Assembly (NCBI RefSeq): GCF_001429165.1
Contig: NZ_LMIR01000002.1
Location: 291,366 to 355,365, forward strand
DNA: 64,000 nt
Direction of reading: 5' to 3'
Source: Agromyces sp. Root81
Lineage (GTDB): Bacteria; Actinomycetota; Actinomycetes; Actinomycetales; Microbacteriaceae
Position numbers and translations under genes: made by a program. Shown in pieces: positions 31,662 through 39,174 of this stretch. The notes beneath the pieces are model-generated. The model saw only the letters and a program-made list of their open reading frames with translations, was not told where the DNA came from and ran no database searches. How positions within the stretch are numbered: the first letter of the stretch is position 1; the number at the start of each line of letters is the position of its first letter.

Positions 31662-32891
31662 CTACGCGCCTTCGATGTGCGCTGCGAGCCGGTCGATCGC
31701 GTTCCGCTGCATCGTCGGCGTGACGTGCGAATAGATGTTCATCGTCGTCGTGATCGTCGAGTGCCCGAGACGCTCCTGCACGACCTTCGGATGCTCGCCG
31801 AGCTCGAGGAGCAGCGTCGCGTGCGTGTGCCGCAGACCCTTGAGGGTGATGCGCTTGAGCTCGGGCAGCGCCTTCTGCGCGGCCGCGACGCGATACGTCC
31901 AGCGCCGGCCGACCTCGTTCGGTGAGCGGATCGCGCCGTCGAGGTTTCCGAACACGTAGGCGTCGGCCCTGGCGAACCCGAGGGTGATGCTCCCCCGTGT
32001 CGCCTTCCACGATTTCAGCGCGTCGAGCGTCACCGAGTCGATATCGACGACGCGCGCGCTGCCGGTCTTCGTGACCTTCGCGACGTTCCGCGTCGTGACG
32101 TCTGCTGCTCGCCGGATGCTGAGTCGGCCGTGCTTCACGTCGACGTCGGACCATCGCAGCGCGAGCGCCTCGGAGCGGCGCATCCCCGTGTACGCGATGA
32201 CGCGCCAGAGCGTGAACAGGTCGTCATCGAACACGTCACGATCCCACGTGAGGAAGGAATGCAGCTCCTCAGCGCTCCACGCGACGATCTCAGGCCGTTG
32301 CGCGCGGATCTGCTTACCCGTGGGCGCTTTCACCGTTCGGCGCTTCCTCGCGGGGTTCTGCGCGATCAGGTTGTCGTCGACTGCAGCGTCGAGGATGGAG
32401 CCGAGCACGATGTGAACCTTGTTGACGGAGTTCGCCGAGAGTGGTTTGCCAGCGTTCGCGCCGTCGCGCCGGCCGCTCTCCTCGAGCTCGCGATAGTGGC
32501 GCGCGATTCGCGTTGACGTGAGGCGATCGATCCTCAGCGTGCCGAGCTGCGGGACGATGTGATTCCGCACGATCTTGTCGTAGCCCTGAATCGTTGACGC
32601 CTCGAGTCTGAGCCCCGCAAGCCACTCATTCGCGAACGCCTGGACTGTCGGCGCTCCCGTTGTCGCGAAAGTCTCCTGATTGCGGAGCCGCTTGACCGCG
32701 TCGCGGAGCGCATCATCGGCGTCGTCCATCGTCTTGAACCCGCCGCCGCTCGTGCGTCGCAAATCACCGTTTGGCTGCTCGGGGTCGACGGGCACGTAGA
32801 GCTGCCACCGCCACCGATCCCCCGCCTTGGTCTTGTAGCGGTAGAGCGCGCCACGACCGCGGCGCCGGCTCCCACGCCTTGGGGATGCCAC
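31662..32891 (-). CDS. int: Tyrosine site-specific integrase
   Basis: 409 residues. An N-terminal AP2-like arm-binding segment (about 15-75), a SAM-like core-binding domain (80-185) and the catalytic domain follow in order. Active-site residues are Arg238 (TGMRRSE), Lys275, Arg354 (GLRHTHATLL), His377 (LGHS) and Tyr387 (NIYSH). GTG start, overlapping the repressor stop by one base. It lies 75 bases from attL and reads toward it, the usual arrangement for tRNA-targeting elements. Confidence 0.96.
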   Translation of the reverse strand: MASPRRGSRRRGRGALYRYKTKAGDRWRWQLYVPVDPEQPNGDLRRTSGGGFKTMDDADDALRDAVKRLRNQETFATTGAPTVQAFANEWLAGLRLEASTIQGYDKIVRNHIVPQLGTLRIDRLTSTRIARHYRELEESGRRDGANAGKPLSANSVNKVHIVLGSILDAAVDDNLIAQNPARKRRTVKAPTGKQIRAQRPEIVAWSAEELHSFLTWDRDVFDDDLFTLWRVIAYTGMRRSEALALRWSDVDVKHGRLSIRRAADVTTRNVAKVTKTGSARVVDIDSVTLDALKSWKATRGSITLGFARADAYVFGNLDGAIRSPNEVGRRWTYRVAAAQKALPELKRITLKGLRHTHATLLLELGEHPKVVQERLGHSTITTTMNIYSHVTPTMQRNAIDRLAAHIEGA

Positions 32892-33448
32892 TACCGTCGC
32901 CTTTCGCGGAGCAGAGCAGTCAGTGCCGATCTGCGATCTTCGGCCTCGCGCGCCAGCCGCTCCGCGGCGCGGACCTGAGTGATCGCGCGCGCACGAGCTT
33001 CCGGGTCAGAGAGTGCCTCTCGCCACCGCTTGGTGTCTTCGACTTCAACTTCGCGAACCGCGGCAACGGCCGACCAGTGATCCCGTAGCGGTTCCAGTTC
33101 CAAACTTGCCCCGCCTGCACCCCATGCCGTCAGATCGTCGACCGTGACGTACTCGGGTAGCCCGGTGCCCATCCCAGTCTCAATCTGCTCGGTGGGGAAC
33201 AAGAGATCCAACGGAGATGCATCGAGGGCCGTGCTCAGGGCCATGAGGTCATCCACATCGACGCGGCGGTCGCCGCCTTCGAGACGACTGAGCGCAGCTA
33301 CTGAGACGGGCCAGCCCACGCTGCGCAGTCGTGCCGAAAGGCTCTTCAGATCAAGCTCGCGCGCCTTGCGGAGGCGCTTGACGTTGCCCGCTACGACCGC
33401 GGTCGTGATGCCCTTCGGATTCCCACGCTGCTTCAAGTTCGATTCCAT
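32891..33448 (-). CDS. XRE-family phage-type repressor
   Basis: 185 residues. An HTH_3 domain occupies about 10-75 (NVKRLRKARELDLKSLSARL, then VSVAALSRLEGG), followed by an Arg/Glu-rich helical tail. The start at 33448 lies inside the first of three operator-like repeats. It is transcribed with the integrase gene and divergent from the excisionase-like gene, the layout of a lysogeny switch. No peptidase domain is seen, so induction would not use RecA-driven self-cleavage. Confidence 0.85.
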   Translation of the reverse strand: MESNLKQRGNPKGITTAVVAGNVKRLRKARELDLKSLSARLRSVGWPVSVAALSRLEGGDRRVDVDDLMALSTALDASPLDLLFPTEQIETGMGTGLPEYVTVDDLTAWGAGGASLELEPLRDHWSAVAAVREVEVEDTKRWREALSDPEARARAITQVRAAERLAREAEDRRSALTALLRERRR

Positions 33449-33534
33449 AACTAGGAATCTACATTCCGGAACTTGACAGCGCAAGATGATGCGTCTAGAT
33501 TCACAACTAGGAAGTTCGCTTCCGTAACTAGGAA
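33443..33534. promoter_or_regulatory. Three operator-like repeats of the switch region
   Basis: TTCCATAACTAGGAA (33443-33457), ATTCACAACTAGGAA (33499-33513) and TTCCGTAACTAGGAA (33520-33534) share a 15-bp partly symmetric motif. They span the divergent promoters and two of them flank the start regions, as phage operators do. Confidence 0.75.
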
Positions 33535-33543
33535 GGAGACAAG

Positions 33544-33744
33544 ATGGCCGTCACGCTCGACTCGCTGCGAAAGTCCGCCGCCGCGACATGCACACGCAGG
33601 GACATCGCAGAAGTCATGGACGTGGACCCGCGCACCGTGACCGAGGGCATCAAGCAGGGCAACATCCCGTCGATCAAGGTCGGCCGGCGAGTGCTGATCC
33701 CCCGTGAGAGGTTCCTCGCGCTCTTCGAGAGCGAGGTCGCATAG
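33544..33744 (+). CDS. Excisionase-like small HTH protein
   Basis: 66 residues with a MerR/excisionase-type helix-turn-helix (TRRDIAEVMDVDPRTVTEGI) and the wing GNIPSIKVGRRVLIPRERF. AAGGAG lies eight bases before the ATG. It is the first gene of the rightward operon and probably directs excision or acts as an early regulator. Confidence 0.8.
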   Translation: MAVTLDSLRKSAAATCTRRDIAEVMDVDPRTVTEGIKQGNIPSIKVGRRVLIPRERFLALFESEVA

Positions 33745-34064
33745 TGCGCACGCTCGCTCCGATCGCCCGCCCGCACGATCCTGAGACGTCTTGGGATGCC
33801 GCGGAGCAGCAGACCGAGAGTCGCCGGGATCTCATCAAGGCCGTCATCGTGACGATCTTGAAGAACCACGGGCCCTGCTCGGACGAAGAGATCTCGGACC
33901 GGTTCGAGGCCTACAGGTTCGTTCACCCGTCCGTACCGAACGTGACCCCGCAGAACCTCCGCACCAGGCGGAAGGAACTCGAGGTCGAGGGAAACGTGCG
34001 CGCCACGGAAACGCGCGGCCGGACCCGCACCGGGAACACGTGCCACCTCTGGGTGATCGCGTGA
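33744..34064 (+). CDS. Phage-type small protein, possible winged helix
   Basis: 106 residues. The middle (SRRDLIKAVIVTILKNHGPC, SDEEISDRFEAYRF) looks like a winged helix as seen in small phage proteins, with a basic C-terminus. The GTG start overlaps the stop of the preceding gene by one base. Function unknown. Confidence 0.7.
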   Translation: MRTLAPIARPHDPETSWDAAEQQTESRRDLIKAVIVTILKNHGPCSDEEISDRFEAYRFVHPSVPNVTPQNLRTRRKELEVEGNVRATETRGRTRTGNTCHLWVIA

Positions 34065-34132
34065 CCAAGAAGAAGGCCCCCGTAGCCGGTAGCCGCCGAC
34101 CCGAGGGCAAAACCAAGTTCGAGAGGAACTAG
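34061..34132 (+). CDS. 23-residue basic small protein
   Basis: MTKKKAPVAGSRRPEGKTKF plus three residues. The GTG overlaps the previous stop as GTGA, and the stop is six bases before the next start, so it fills the gap in a tightly packed operon. Translation is likely but function unknown. Confidence 0.5.
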   Translation: MTKKKAPVAGSRRPEGKTKFERN

Positions 34133-34138
34133 ATCGAG

Positions 34139-34615
34139 ATGATTCTGTCACCCCCTGCCCTCGTCGGCAAGAACCTGCCGAAGGCTTACATCCGGCACAA
34201 CCTCGCGCGGCTCGCCGAGATCGACGACGAGATCGACGCACTTCGCAGCCGGCGCACCGAAGCCGTGCAGCGCCTCATCGAGGAGCTCGAGTGGATGGAC
34301 TGCCCCACGCTCAAGCTGCGCGGCTATGACGGCTCAGGTCTCGCGAGGACCGCGACCGGGATCGACGTGCACGTGGTTCGTCAGCTCGAAGAGCACAACG
34401 GATACGTGCAGCACCGCTTCCACCTCGCAGACGACTGCCCTGGCGTCTGGTGCGATCGTCTCGGCAAGGTTCGTCGGACTCATCACCATCGCGGCAGCGG
34501 GTACCAGTTCACGTACCTCGGCTTTTGGCACGTCGTCGCGAGGCAAGACGACGACGTGATCCTCATCCCGGTTGGCGAGGCCGAGCCGGGCCCCACCATC
34601 GCGGATGGCGACTGA
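34139..34615 (+). CDS. Unknown protein of the element, 158 residues
   Basis: An N-terminal helix (RHNLARLAEIDDEIDALRSR, likely coiled coil) leads to a mixed domain with several histidines and cysteines (DDCPGVWCDRLGKVRRTHHH). No family recognised. GAGAGGAAC lies upstream. It precedes the small gene leading to the ATPase and may act in replication, which is inferred from position only. Confidence 0.7.
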   Translation: MILSPPALVGKNLPKAYIRHNLARLAEIDDEIDALRSRRTEAVQRLIEELEWMDCPTLKLRGYDGSGLARTATGIDVHVVRQLEEHNGYVQHRFHLADDCPGVWCDRLGKVRRTHHHRGSGYQFTYLGFWHVVARQDDDVILIPVGEAEPGPTIADGD

Positions 34616-34616
34616 G

Positions 34617-34898
34617 ATGGGCGCGAGGGAGGAGCCGCGGAGCCTTGCCGGCTCCCCCCTCGACCACGAGCAGCGTCTGACCGACTGGGCCAGCGGCTGG
34701 GACGCCTGCGCCGCGTGGCTCCTGCCCCGCATCGAGTGGCTCGAGGTCGAGTGCGATCGCCTCTACCTCGCCGCGTTCAACCCGAAGGAACGCGCCGAAC
34801 TCATCCAACGCCGACTCGACGAGCACTTCGCCAACGAGTGGGAACGCTTCATCCAGACCCAGCCCGAGCACGGGCAGAAGACACGGGAGGTCGCATGA
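34617..34898 (+). CDS. Unknown small acidic protein upstream of the RepA-like ATPase
   Basis: 93 residues, mostly helical, rich in Trp and Glu (LTDWASGWDACAAWLLPRIE). The ATG at 34617 is two bases after the previous stop; an ATG at 34605 is also possible. Its stop overlaps the ATPase start as ATGA. Function unknown. Confidence 0.65.
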   Translation: MGAREEPRSLAGSPLDHEQRLTDWASGWDACAAWLLPRIEWLEVECDRLYLAAFNPKERAELIQRRLDEHFANEWERFIQTQPEHGQKTREVA

Positions 34899-36061
34899 GC
34901 GACACCAGAGCACTCCGCATCACCCCGGCCGCGCACATCCGCTCGCGTCGCCAGAAGTGGTTGTGGACCGACCGCATCCCCCTCGGCACTGTGACGATCT
35001 TTGCCGGCCGTGGCGGTGAGGGGAAGTCCACGTTCGGACTCTACGTCGGCGCCGAAACCATCAAGGGCGCTCTGCCCGGTGACTTGTACCGGATGCCTGC
35101 ACCGTTCCTGATCGTCTCGCACGAGGACGACTGGGCGACGATCATGAAGCCCCGCCTCATCGGCGCGGGAGCCGACCCGGAGCACGTGTACAAGGTCGCG
35201 GTGAACGTCACCGTCGACCAGGTCACGCACGAGACGGTGCCCGCACTCCCGATCGATGTCGACCTCATCCGCGAGGCCGTCGTGCAGACCGGCGCGAAGC
35301 TCATCATGCTCGACCCGATCACCTCGACCATCGGCGGCGACATGCACAAGGTCGCCGACGTCCGAAGGGCGCTCGACCCTCTCGCCGCGCTCGCGCAGGA
35401 GCTCGAGATCGCGGTGCTCGCGATCATGCACTTCAACAAGGGCACCGGCAACGTCTCGGACAAGCTCTCCGGCTCCCACGCCTTCCGAGACCTCTCCCGA
35501 TCGGTGCTGCTCTTCGCGACCGACGATGAGACGGGGCAGCGGGTCGTGTCCGTCGATAAGTCGAACTACTCCGCCGAGCGCGGCTCCTCGTTCGCGTTCA
35601 ACCTCACCTCGGTGATGGTCGACACCGACGACGGAGAATCCACGGCCGTCGCCCGCGTCGACTATCTCGGCGACACCGACCTCAACGTCTCCGACATCGT
35701 GAACCGCGGCCACGACGACGAGGGCGAGCACGACGACCGCAACGCGGCACAGGCATTCATCCTCGACTACCTCCGCGACGCCGAAGCGCTCGAAGCGAAG
35801 GCGGGCGACGTCCTCAAGGCCGGCCGGGCTGCGGGGTTCAACGAGACCGAACTGAAGAACGCCCGCAAGCGGAGCCACGACCCGAAGATCGCGTCGAAGA
35901 AATCCGGATTCGGCGCCGGATGGGTCTGGGCGATCGATCACGAAGGTGTCACCGAAGGTGTCCAAGGTGTCAAGGATTCGGAGCCCGACACCTTCGACAC
36001 CTTCGTGACACCTTCGATCGCGGAACGCCTCGACCTCCCTCTCATCGAGGAGGTCGCGTGA
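34895..36061 (+). CDS. RepA-like AAA ATPase (hexameric helicase type)
   Basis: 388 residues. A RecA-like ATPase core has Walker A GRGGEGKST (38-46), Walker B LIMLD (136-140) and a HFNKGTG motif like the RSF1010 RepA/AAA_25 helicases. A C-terminal winged-helix-like part (about 295-350) follows, then a tail EGVTEGVQGVKDSEPDTFDT encoded by an inverted iteron array. It probably starts or drives replication of the excised element. It is the largest gene of the tightly coupled operon. Confidence 0.82.
   Translation: MSDTRALRITPAAHIRSRRQKWLWTDRIPLGTVTIFAGRGGEGKSTFGLYVGAETIKGALPGDLYRMPAPFLIVSHEDDWATIMKPRLIGAGADPEHVYKVAVNVTVDQVTHETVPALPIDVDLIREAVVQTGAKLIMLDPITSTIGGDMHKVADVRRALDPLAALAQELEIAVLAIMHFNKGTGNVSDKLSGSHAFRDLSRSVLLFATDDETGQRVVSVDKSNYSAERGSSFAFNLTSVMVDTDDGESTAVARVDYLGDTDLNVSDIVNRGHDDEGEHDDRNAAQAFILDYLRDAEALEAKAGDVLKAGRAAGFNETELKNARKRSHDPKIASKKSGFGAGWVWAIDHEGVTEGVQGVKDSEPDTFDTFVTPSIAERLDLPLIEEVA
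35942..36015. repeat. Inverted array of six nine-base iterons in the RepA-like gene
   Basis: GAAGGTGTC at 35942 and 35954 and CAAGGTGTC at 35963 are followed by three copies of the reverse complement GACACCTTC at 35987, 35996 and 36007. The two halves can pair into a long imperfect hairpin. This is a candidate replication origin or Rep-binding site. Confidence 0.75.
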
Positions 36062-36207
36062 TGCCCGAGCACACCGCCGCCGCGCTCGAATACGTCTGCC
36101 CGGACTGCAACTCCGAGACCCGCCTCGTGACCCTCGCGCCGGGGGTCTACGCCCTGCAGGTGTTCCACGACGACACCTGCCCGTCGACCAGGGAGGCGCG
36201 ATCGTGA
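36061..36207 (+). CDS. 48-residue zinc-ribbon-like protein
   Basis: It has VCPDC and DDTCPS, which could bind a metal if the third and fourth ligands come from elsewhere. The ATG overlaps the stop of the ATPase gene. Function unknown. Confidence 0.6.
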   Translation: MPEHTAAALEYVCPDCNSETRLVTLAPGVYALQVFHDDTCPSTREARS

Positions 36208-36434
36208 CGGTCGACGACCACGCGTTCACGCTGATCGCGGAAGCCGCCGTGCACGGTCTCGACATCGTCGGCGCAGGCGGACCAGGAGTGTTGCTCGACG
36301 CGATCGACGACCTCGGCGACACCGCCCGCATCCGCCTCGAGCTCGGACATCCCCTCCTCGAAGACGACCTCTTCATCGACATCCACATGGCCCGATTCCA
36401 CCTCCGCGACCGCTTCGACGGAGTGCACTCGTGA
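36204..36434 (+). CDS. Unknown small protein, 76 residues
   Basis: An acidic helical protein (FTLIAEAAVHGLDIVGAGGP, LLEDDLFIDIHMARFHLRD). GTG start overlaps the previous stop by four bases, and its stop overlaps the WhiB-like start. No family recognised. Confidence 0.6.
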   Translation: MTVDDHAFTLIAEAAVHGLDIVGAGGPGVLLDAIDDLGDTARIRLELGHPLLEDDLFIDIHMARFHLRDRFDGVHS

Positions 36435-36679
36435 GCGCCGCCGACGCGGCATTCGCCCGACTCGCGGATGCGCTCGCCGAACGTCGGCCCCTCTGCTCGA
36501 ACGATGCACGGTTCATCGCCGATGACGTCAGCCCGGCTGACACCGCCGACATGGAGGCGACCTGCGAGGTCTGCTCCCTCCGAACCCTCTGCCTCGACTA
36601 CGCCGTGCTCGCCGTGCCCGAAGCAGGCTTCTGGGCCGGCCGTCGTTGGAAGACCAGCTACCGGAAGGACACCAGATGA
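36431..36679 (+). CDS. WhiB-like iron-sulfur regulator
   Basis: 82 residues with the four WhiB cysteines at 22, 45, 48 and 54 (LCSND; CEVCSLRTLC) and the turn GFWAGRR in place of G(V/I)WGG. WhiB proteins hold a 4Fe-4S cluster and bind the primary sigma factor. Actinophages carry such genes to interfere with host transcription. Here it is inside the operon of the mobile element, so it may reset host or element transcription. Confidence 0.8.
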   Translation: MSAADAAFARLADALAERRPLCSNDARFIADDVSPADTADMEATCEVCSLRTLCLDYAVLAVPEAGFWAGRRWKTSYRKDTR

Positions 36680-36723
36680 CAGTCACAACACTCGATCCCT
36701 ACAGCAAGGAGTACCCCCGATGA
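36676..36723 (+). CDS. 15-codon micro-ORF linking two genes
   Basis: MTVTTLDPYSKEYPR. Its ATG overlaps the WhiB-like stop (ATGA) and its stop overlaps the next ATG (ATGA). It contains the AAGGAG ribosome site for the next gene, so its main role may be translational coupling. Confidence 0.4.
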   Translation: MTVTTLDPYSKEYPR

Positions 36724-36941
36724 GATACCTCGACGATGACGCGATCCGAGCCCTACTCGACGACGCGGAGCGTGACCCTGACAGCCTCACGGCCGAAGAG
36801 ATCGTCACCCGATCCCGTGGCGGCCTCGTCAGCAAGGCCACCAGCCCCCACACCGACCTCGACACCAAGTACGCCGAAGTCGCAGAACGTGCCGCAGAAG
36901 TCCGATCCGAAACCCGCGACCGCAACCGGCGCACCCACTAG
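36720..36941 (+). CDS. Unknown 73-residue charged protein
   Basis: Acidic N-terminal helix (YLDDDAIRALLDDAERDPDS) and basic C-terminus (EVRSETRDRNRRTH). AAGGAG lies nine bases before the ATG. The length and charge pattern resemble small phage accessory or scaffold-like proteins, but no family is recognised. Confidence 0.6.
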   Translation: MRYLDDDAIRALLDDAERDPDSLTAEEIVTRSRGGLVSKATSPHTDLDTKYAEVAERAAEVRSETRDRNRRTH

Positions 36942-36954
36942 AAGGAGCAGAAAC

Positions 36955-37872
36955 ATGATCACCCGATCCGCAACCACGACCGATATGTACGAGCGCAAGC
37001 AAGCGCTCACCGACTGGGTCGACACCATGCGTGACCTCGGCGTCGACGCCGACAGGGAACTCGAGACCGAACTCGCGGCACTCAACCGCAGTTCCGTCCT
37101 CGCAAAGCACGCCGGCAAGCTCGCCGCCCGACGACTCGACAACGCCGCCGAGCACACGGCCGCCGCGCTCACGCTAGCTCAGACCGACCGGGGTTACGAA
37201 GACGCCGTCGCCCTCGCGATCGACGCGGCCACGGACCTCACCGAACAGCAGCTCCACAAGAGCCTCGACATCCTCAGTCACGCCAGCGAGCAAGCCGTAA
37301 CGATCGCATGGAACCGGTTCAAGAACCGTGGCGACACCGCCCTCGACCTCATCCGACCGCACTACATCGAGCACGCCGAAGCCGCCATACGCGTCTGGGA
37401 GTCCCTGCCGGATGGGATCACGAACCGTGAGCATGCCGTTCGCTTCCGTCGCGCGGCCGACTGGGATGAGCTCGAGGACCGGATGACCAGGGTCCGCAAC
37501 GCCCAGACGATGGTCTTCGCCTGGCTCGTTGACGACATCATCAACACCAACGGCGTCAACACTGCCAAGGGTCGGAACAAGCTCGAGCACTACAACCTCG
37601 ACATGTTCTTCTACGAAGACCGCGCAGCAGCCCGTGACGCCAAAGCAGGACGTGGCGGCACAGCCGCAGAGGTTCGAGCGATCGCAGCCGGCCGACCCGC
37701 ACTCAACACCATCACCACCGTCGACGCCACCACGTTCAACATCGCACCCCACGAGGACCCGACCCACGACCCGGCGTTGCGCCAGCGGCAGGCCGATGCC
37801 GAGGCCCTCAAGGATCTCGAGCGCTCCAACCCCGGCCCGCACAAACTCGGCCGCACTCGCATCCGGGGATGA
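36955..37872 (+). CDS. Unknown 305-residue helical protein of the element
   Basis: Almost wholly helical, with repeated Ala-rich amphipathic segments between residues 10 and 200 (YERKQALTDWVDTMRDLGVD) and a basic tail. GAAGGAGC is six bases before the ATG. It is the second-largest gene of the operon and has no motif known to me. It could be structural, or act on a helper phage; position alone does not decide. Confidence 0.75.
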   Translation: MITRSATTTDMYERKQALTDWVDTMRDLGVDADRELETELAALNRSSVLAKHAGKLAARRLDNAAEHTAAALTLAQTDRGYEDAVALAIDAATDLTEQQLHKSLDILSHASEQAVTIAWNRFKNRGDTALDLIRPHYIEHAEAAIRVWESLPDGITNREHAVRFRRAADWDELEDRMTRVRNAQTMVFAWLVDDIINTNGVNTAKGRNKLEHYNLDMFFYEDRAAARDAKAGRGGTAAEVRAIAAGRPALNTITTVDATTFNIAPHEDPTHDPALRQRQADAEALKDLERSNPGPHKLGRTRIRG

Positions 37873-38048
37873 GCACCAACGACGAGGACTGGACCCTCAC
37901 ACCCACAGCCGAGGAGATCGTGTCACACGTAAAGGACGGCACACCTCTCCGCGAACGTGGAACGCTGCGAACCTTCCAACCACAACCCGACCGCGTCACC
38001 ATCGCACATGGTCGACACACGGACGTGACGAGAGACCGTGACACGTGA
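37869..38048 (+). CDS. 59-residue unknown protein
   Basis: Begins MSTNDEDWTLTPTAEEIVSH and ends in an Arg/Asp-rich tail. The ATG overlaps the preceding stop as ATGA. It is the last gene of the coupled run. Codon use is like its neighbours. Confidence 0.55.
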   Translation: MSTNDEDWTLTPTAEEIVSHVKDGTPLRERGTLRTFQPQPDRVTIAHGRHTDVTRDRDT

Positions 38049-38364
38049 GTCAGTCACCCACAAGCTCCGGGGTCGCGAGAACCCTCCTACTCGCGGCCCC
38101 GGAACCTCTCACACCCCCTGGGGGGACCCCCCTCGACCCGAGGCAGATGACCGACGGGCCTAGCAACCGAGCTTCAGCACGCATTTTCAGGTGGTTTTTT
38201 CGCGAAGAGAACCAGGCGGGCTCGCCCGGTCGTGGAGGCCGGCTCGACCGGCCTGACCGGGCCTACTCATGCACCACCAGATCGCCGAGACCGAAGCCGG
38301 ACCATTCATCCATCGGCGTCAATCGATTCATCGCAGATCCACACATTAGGAAAGGACCCGCATC
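38049..38364. other. 316-base gene-free region with hairpin and G/C block
   Basis: It holds a near-perfect stem (38066-38079 with 38090-38103, ten-base loop), then an alternating block CCCCCTGGGGGGACCCCCC at about 38114-38132, then T6 near 38199. An open frame across it has no protein-like composition. It may hold a terminator, the promoter of the tail-fibre-like gene, or a packaging-type site. Confidence 0.5.
38066..38103 (+). terminator. GC-rich hairpin after the replication operon
   Basis: TCCGGGGTCGCGAG pairs with CTCGCGGCCCCGGA with one mismatch. No T tract follows directly, so termination would be of the actinobacterial I-shaped type; another structural role is possible. Confidence 0.45.
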
Positions 38365-39114
38365 ATGGCCAACTTTGCGTTTCCCCCCGCCGAGGACGAC
38401 ATCCCCCGCCGCCTCAGGGACATCGAGCGCCGGCAGATGGAGGATGCCGCGGCACGAACCTCCGAAGCAACCACGATCGGCTCCGGCGGTATCCGGGTGA
38501 AGGACGGCGGCTCGATCGTCGTCGAAGCGCCCGGCACCATCGACCTGCAGGGCGGCGCGTTCTCCGCGAACTCACTCGCCGCGGCGACGACGGTAACTGC
38601 GGGCGGCGACATCCAGGGCGGTGGGCTCGTCTCCACCGGGACCGCGACCATCGCGGGAACGCTCTACGCCGGAGCCGTTTCCGCGGGCGGAGAGGTCAGC
38701 GGCAACCACGCGACATTCCCCGGCGGCATCAAATCGACGGACGTGCACAGCCGTTCGGTGACCTACGGCGGCGCCTATTCCGCGACGTGGACTCACGTCG
38801 ACGGAACGATGGGCACCGCACCGTCGTCGGAGCGGTTCAAGCAGGACATTGTGCCGGTCAAGCTCGACGTCTCCGCGCTCGAGCGCGCCGAGGTCGTGAC
38901 GTTCCGGTACCGCGACGCGGTCGCCAACGTCGGAGATGATGCCGAGGTTCGCCTCGGCGGTATCGCTGAGCAGTTCGTCGACGCGGGCCTCGGGTTCGCG
39001 GTCACCTACGGCGAAGACGGGTTGCCGTTCTCGATCGAGGATCGACCACTCGTCTACGCGCTCCTCGCCGGCTACCAGGCACTCGCTCGACGAGTCACCG
39101 AACTCGAGGCGTAG
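38365..39114 (+). CDS. Tail-fibre-like protein with S74 auto-processing domain
   Basis: 249 residues. The N-terminus (IPRRLRDIERRQMED, SGGIRVKDGGSIVVEAPG) is like actinophage minor tail proteins, followed by Gly/Ala/Thr-rich fibre repeats (about 60-150). The last 95 residues match the intramolecular chaperone of endosialidases (peptidase S74): SSERFKQDI gives the Ser154/Lys159 pair with the S-x4-K spacing of the self-cleaving dyad, then a C-terminal coiled coil. AGGAAAGGA lies upstream. It is the only virion-type gene in the element. Confidence 0.8.
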   Translation: MANFAFPPAEDDIPRRLRDIERRQMEDAAARTSEATTIGSGGIRVKDGGSIVVEAPGTIDLQGGAFSANSLAAATTVTAGGDIQGGGLVSTGTATIAGTLYAGAVSAGGEVSGNHATFPGGIKSTDVHSRSVTYGGAYSATWTHVDGTMGTAPSSERFKQDIVPVKLDVSALERAEVVTFRYRDAVANVGDDAEVRLGGIAEQFVDAGLGFAVTYGEDGLPFSIEDRPLVYALLAGYQALARRVTELEA

Positions 39115-39174
39115 CCACGACAAACCGGGGGCGTGTGAACTCTGCGCACCCCCAAGCCCCGTGCCGGAAAGCGG

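Noticed and set aside
34763..36388. 541-codon minus-strand frame across the RepA-like gene
   Set aside because: Reverse shadow; the plus-strand protein has Walker motifs and coupled neighbours.
38045..38500. 151-codon frame overlapping the start of the tail-fibre-like gene
   Set aside because: Composition is Pro/Arg/Ser-rich as in non-coding GC-rich DNA, and it overlaps 135 bases of a better supported gene in another frame.
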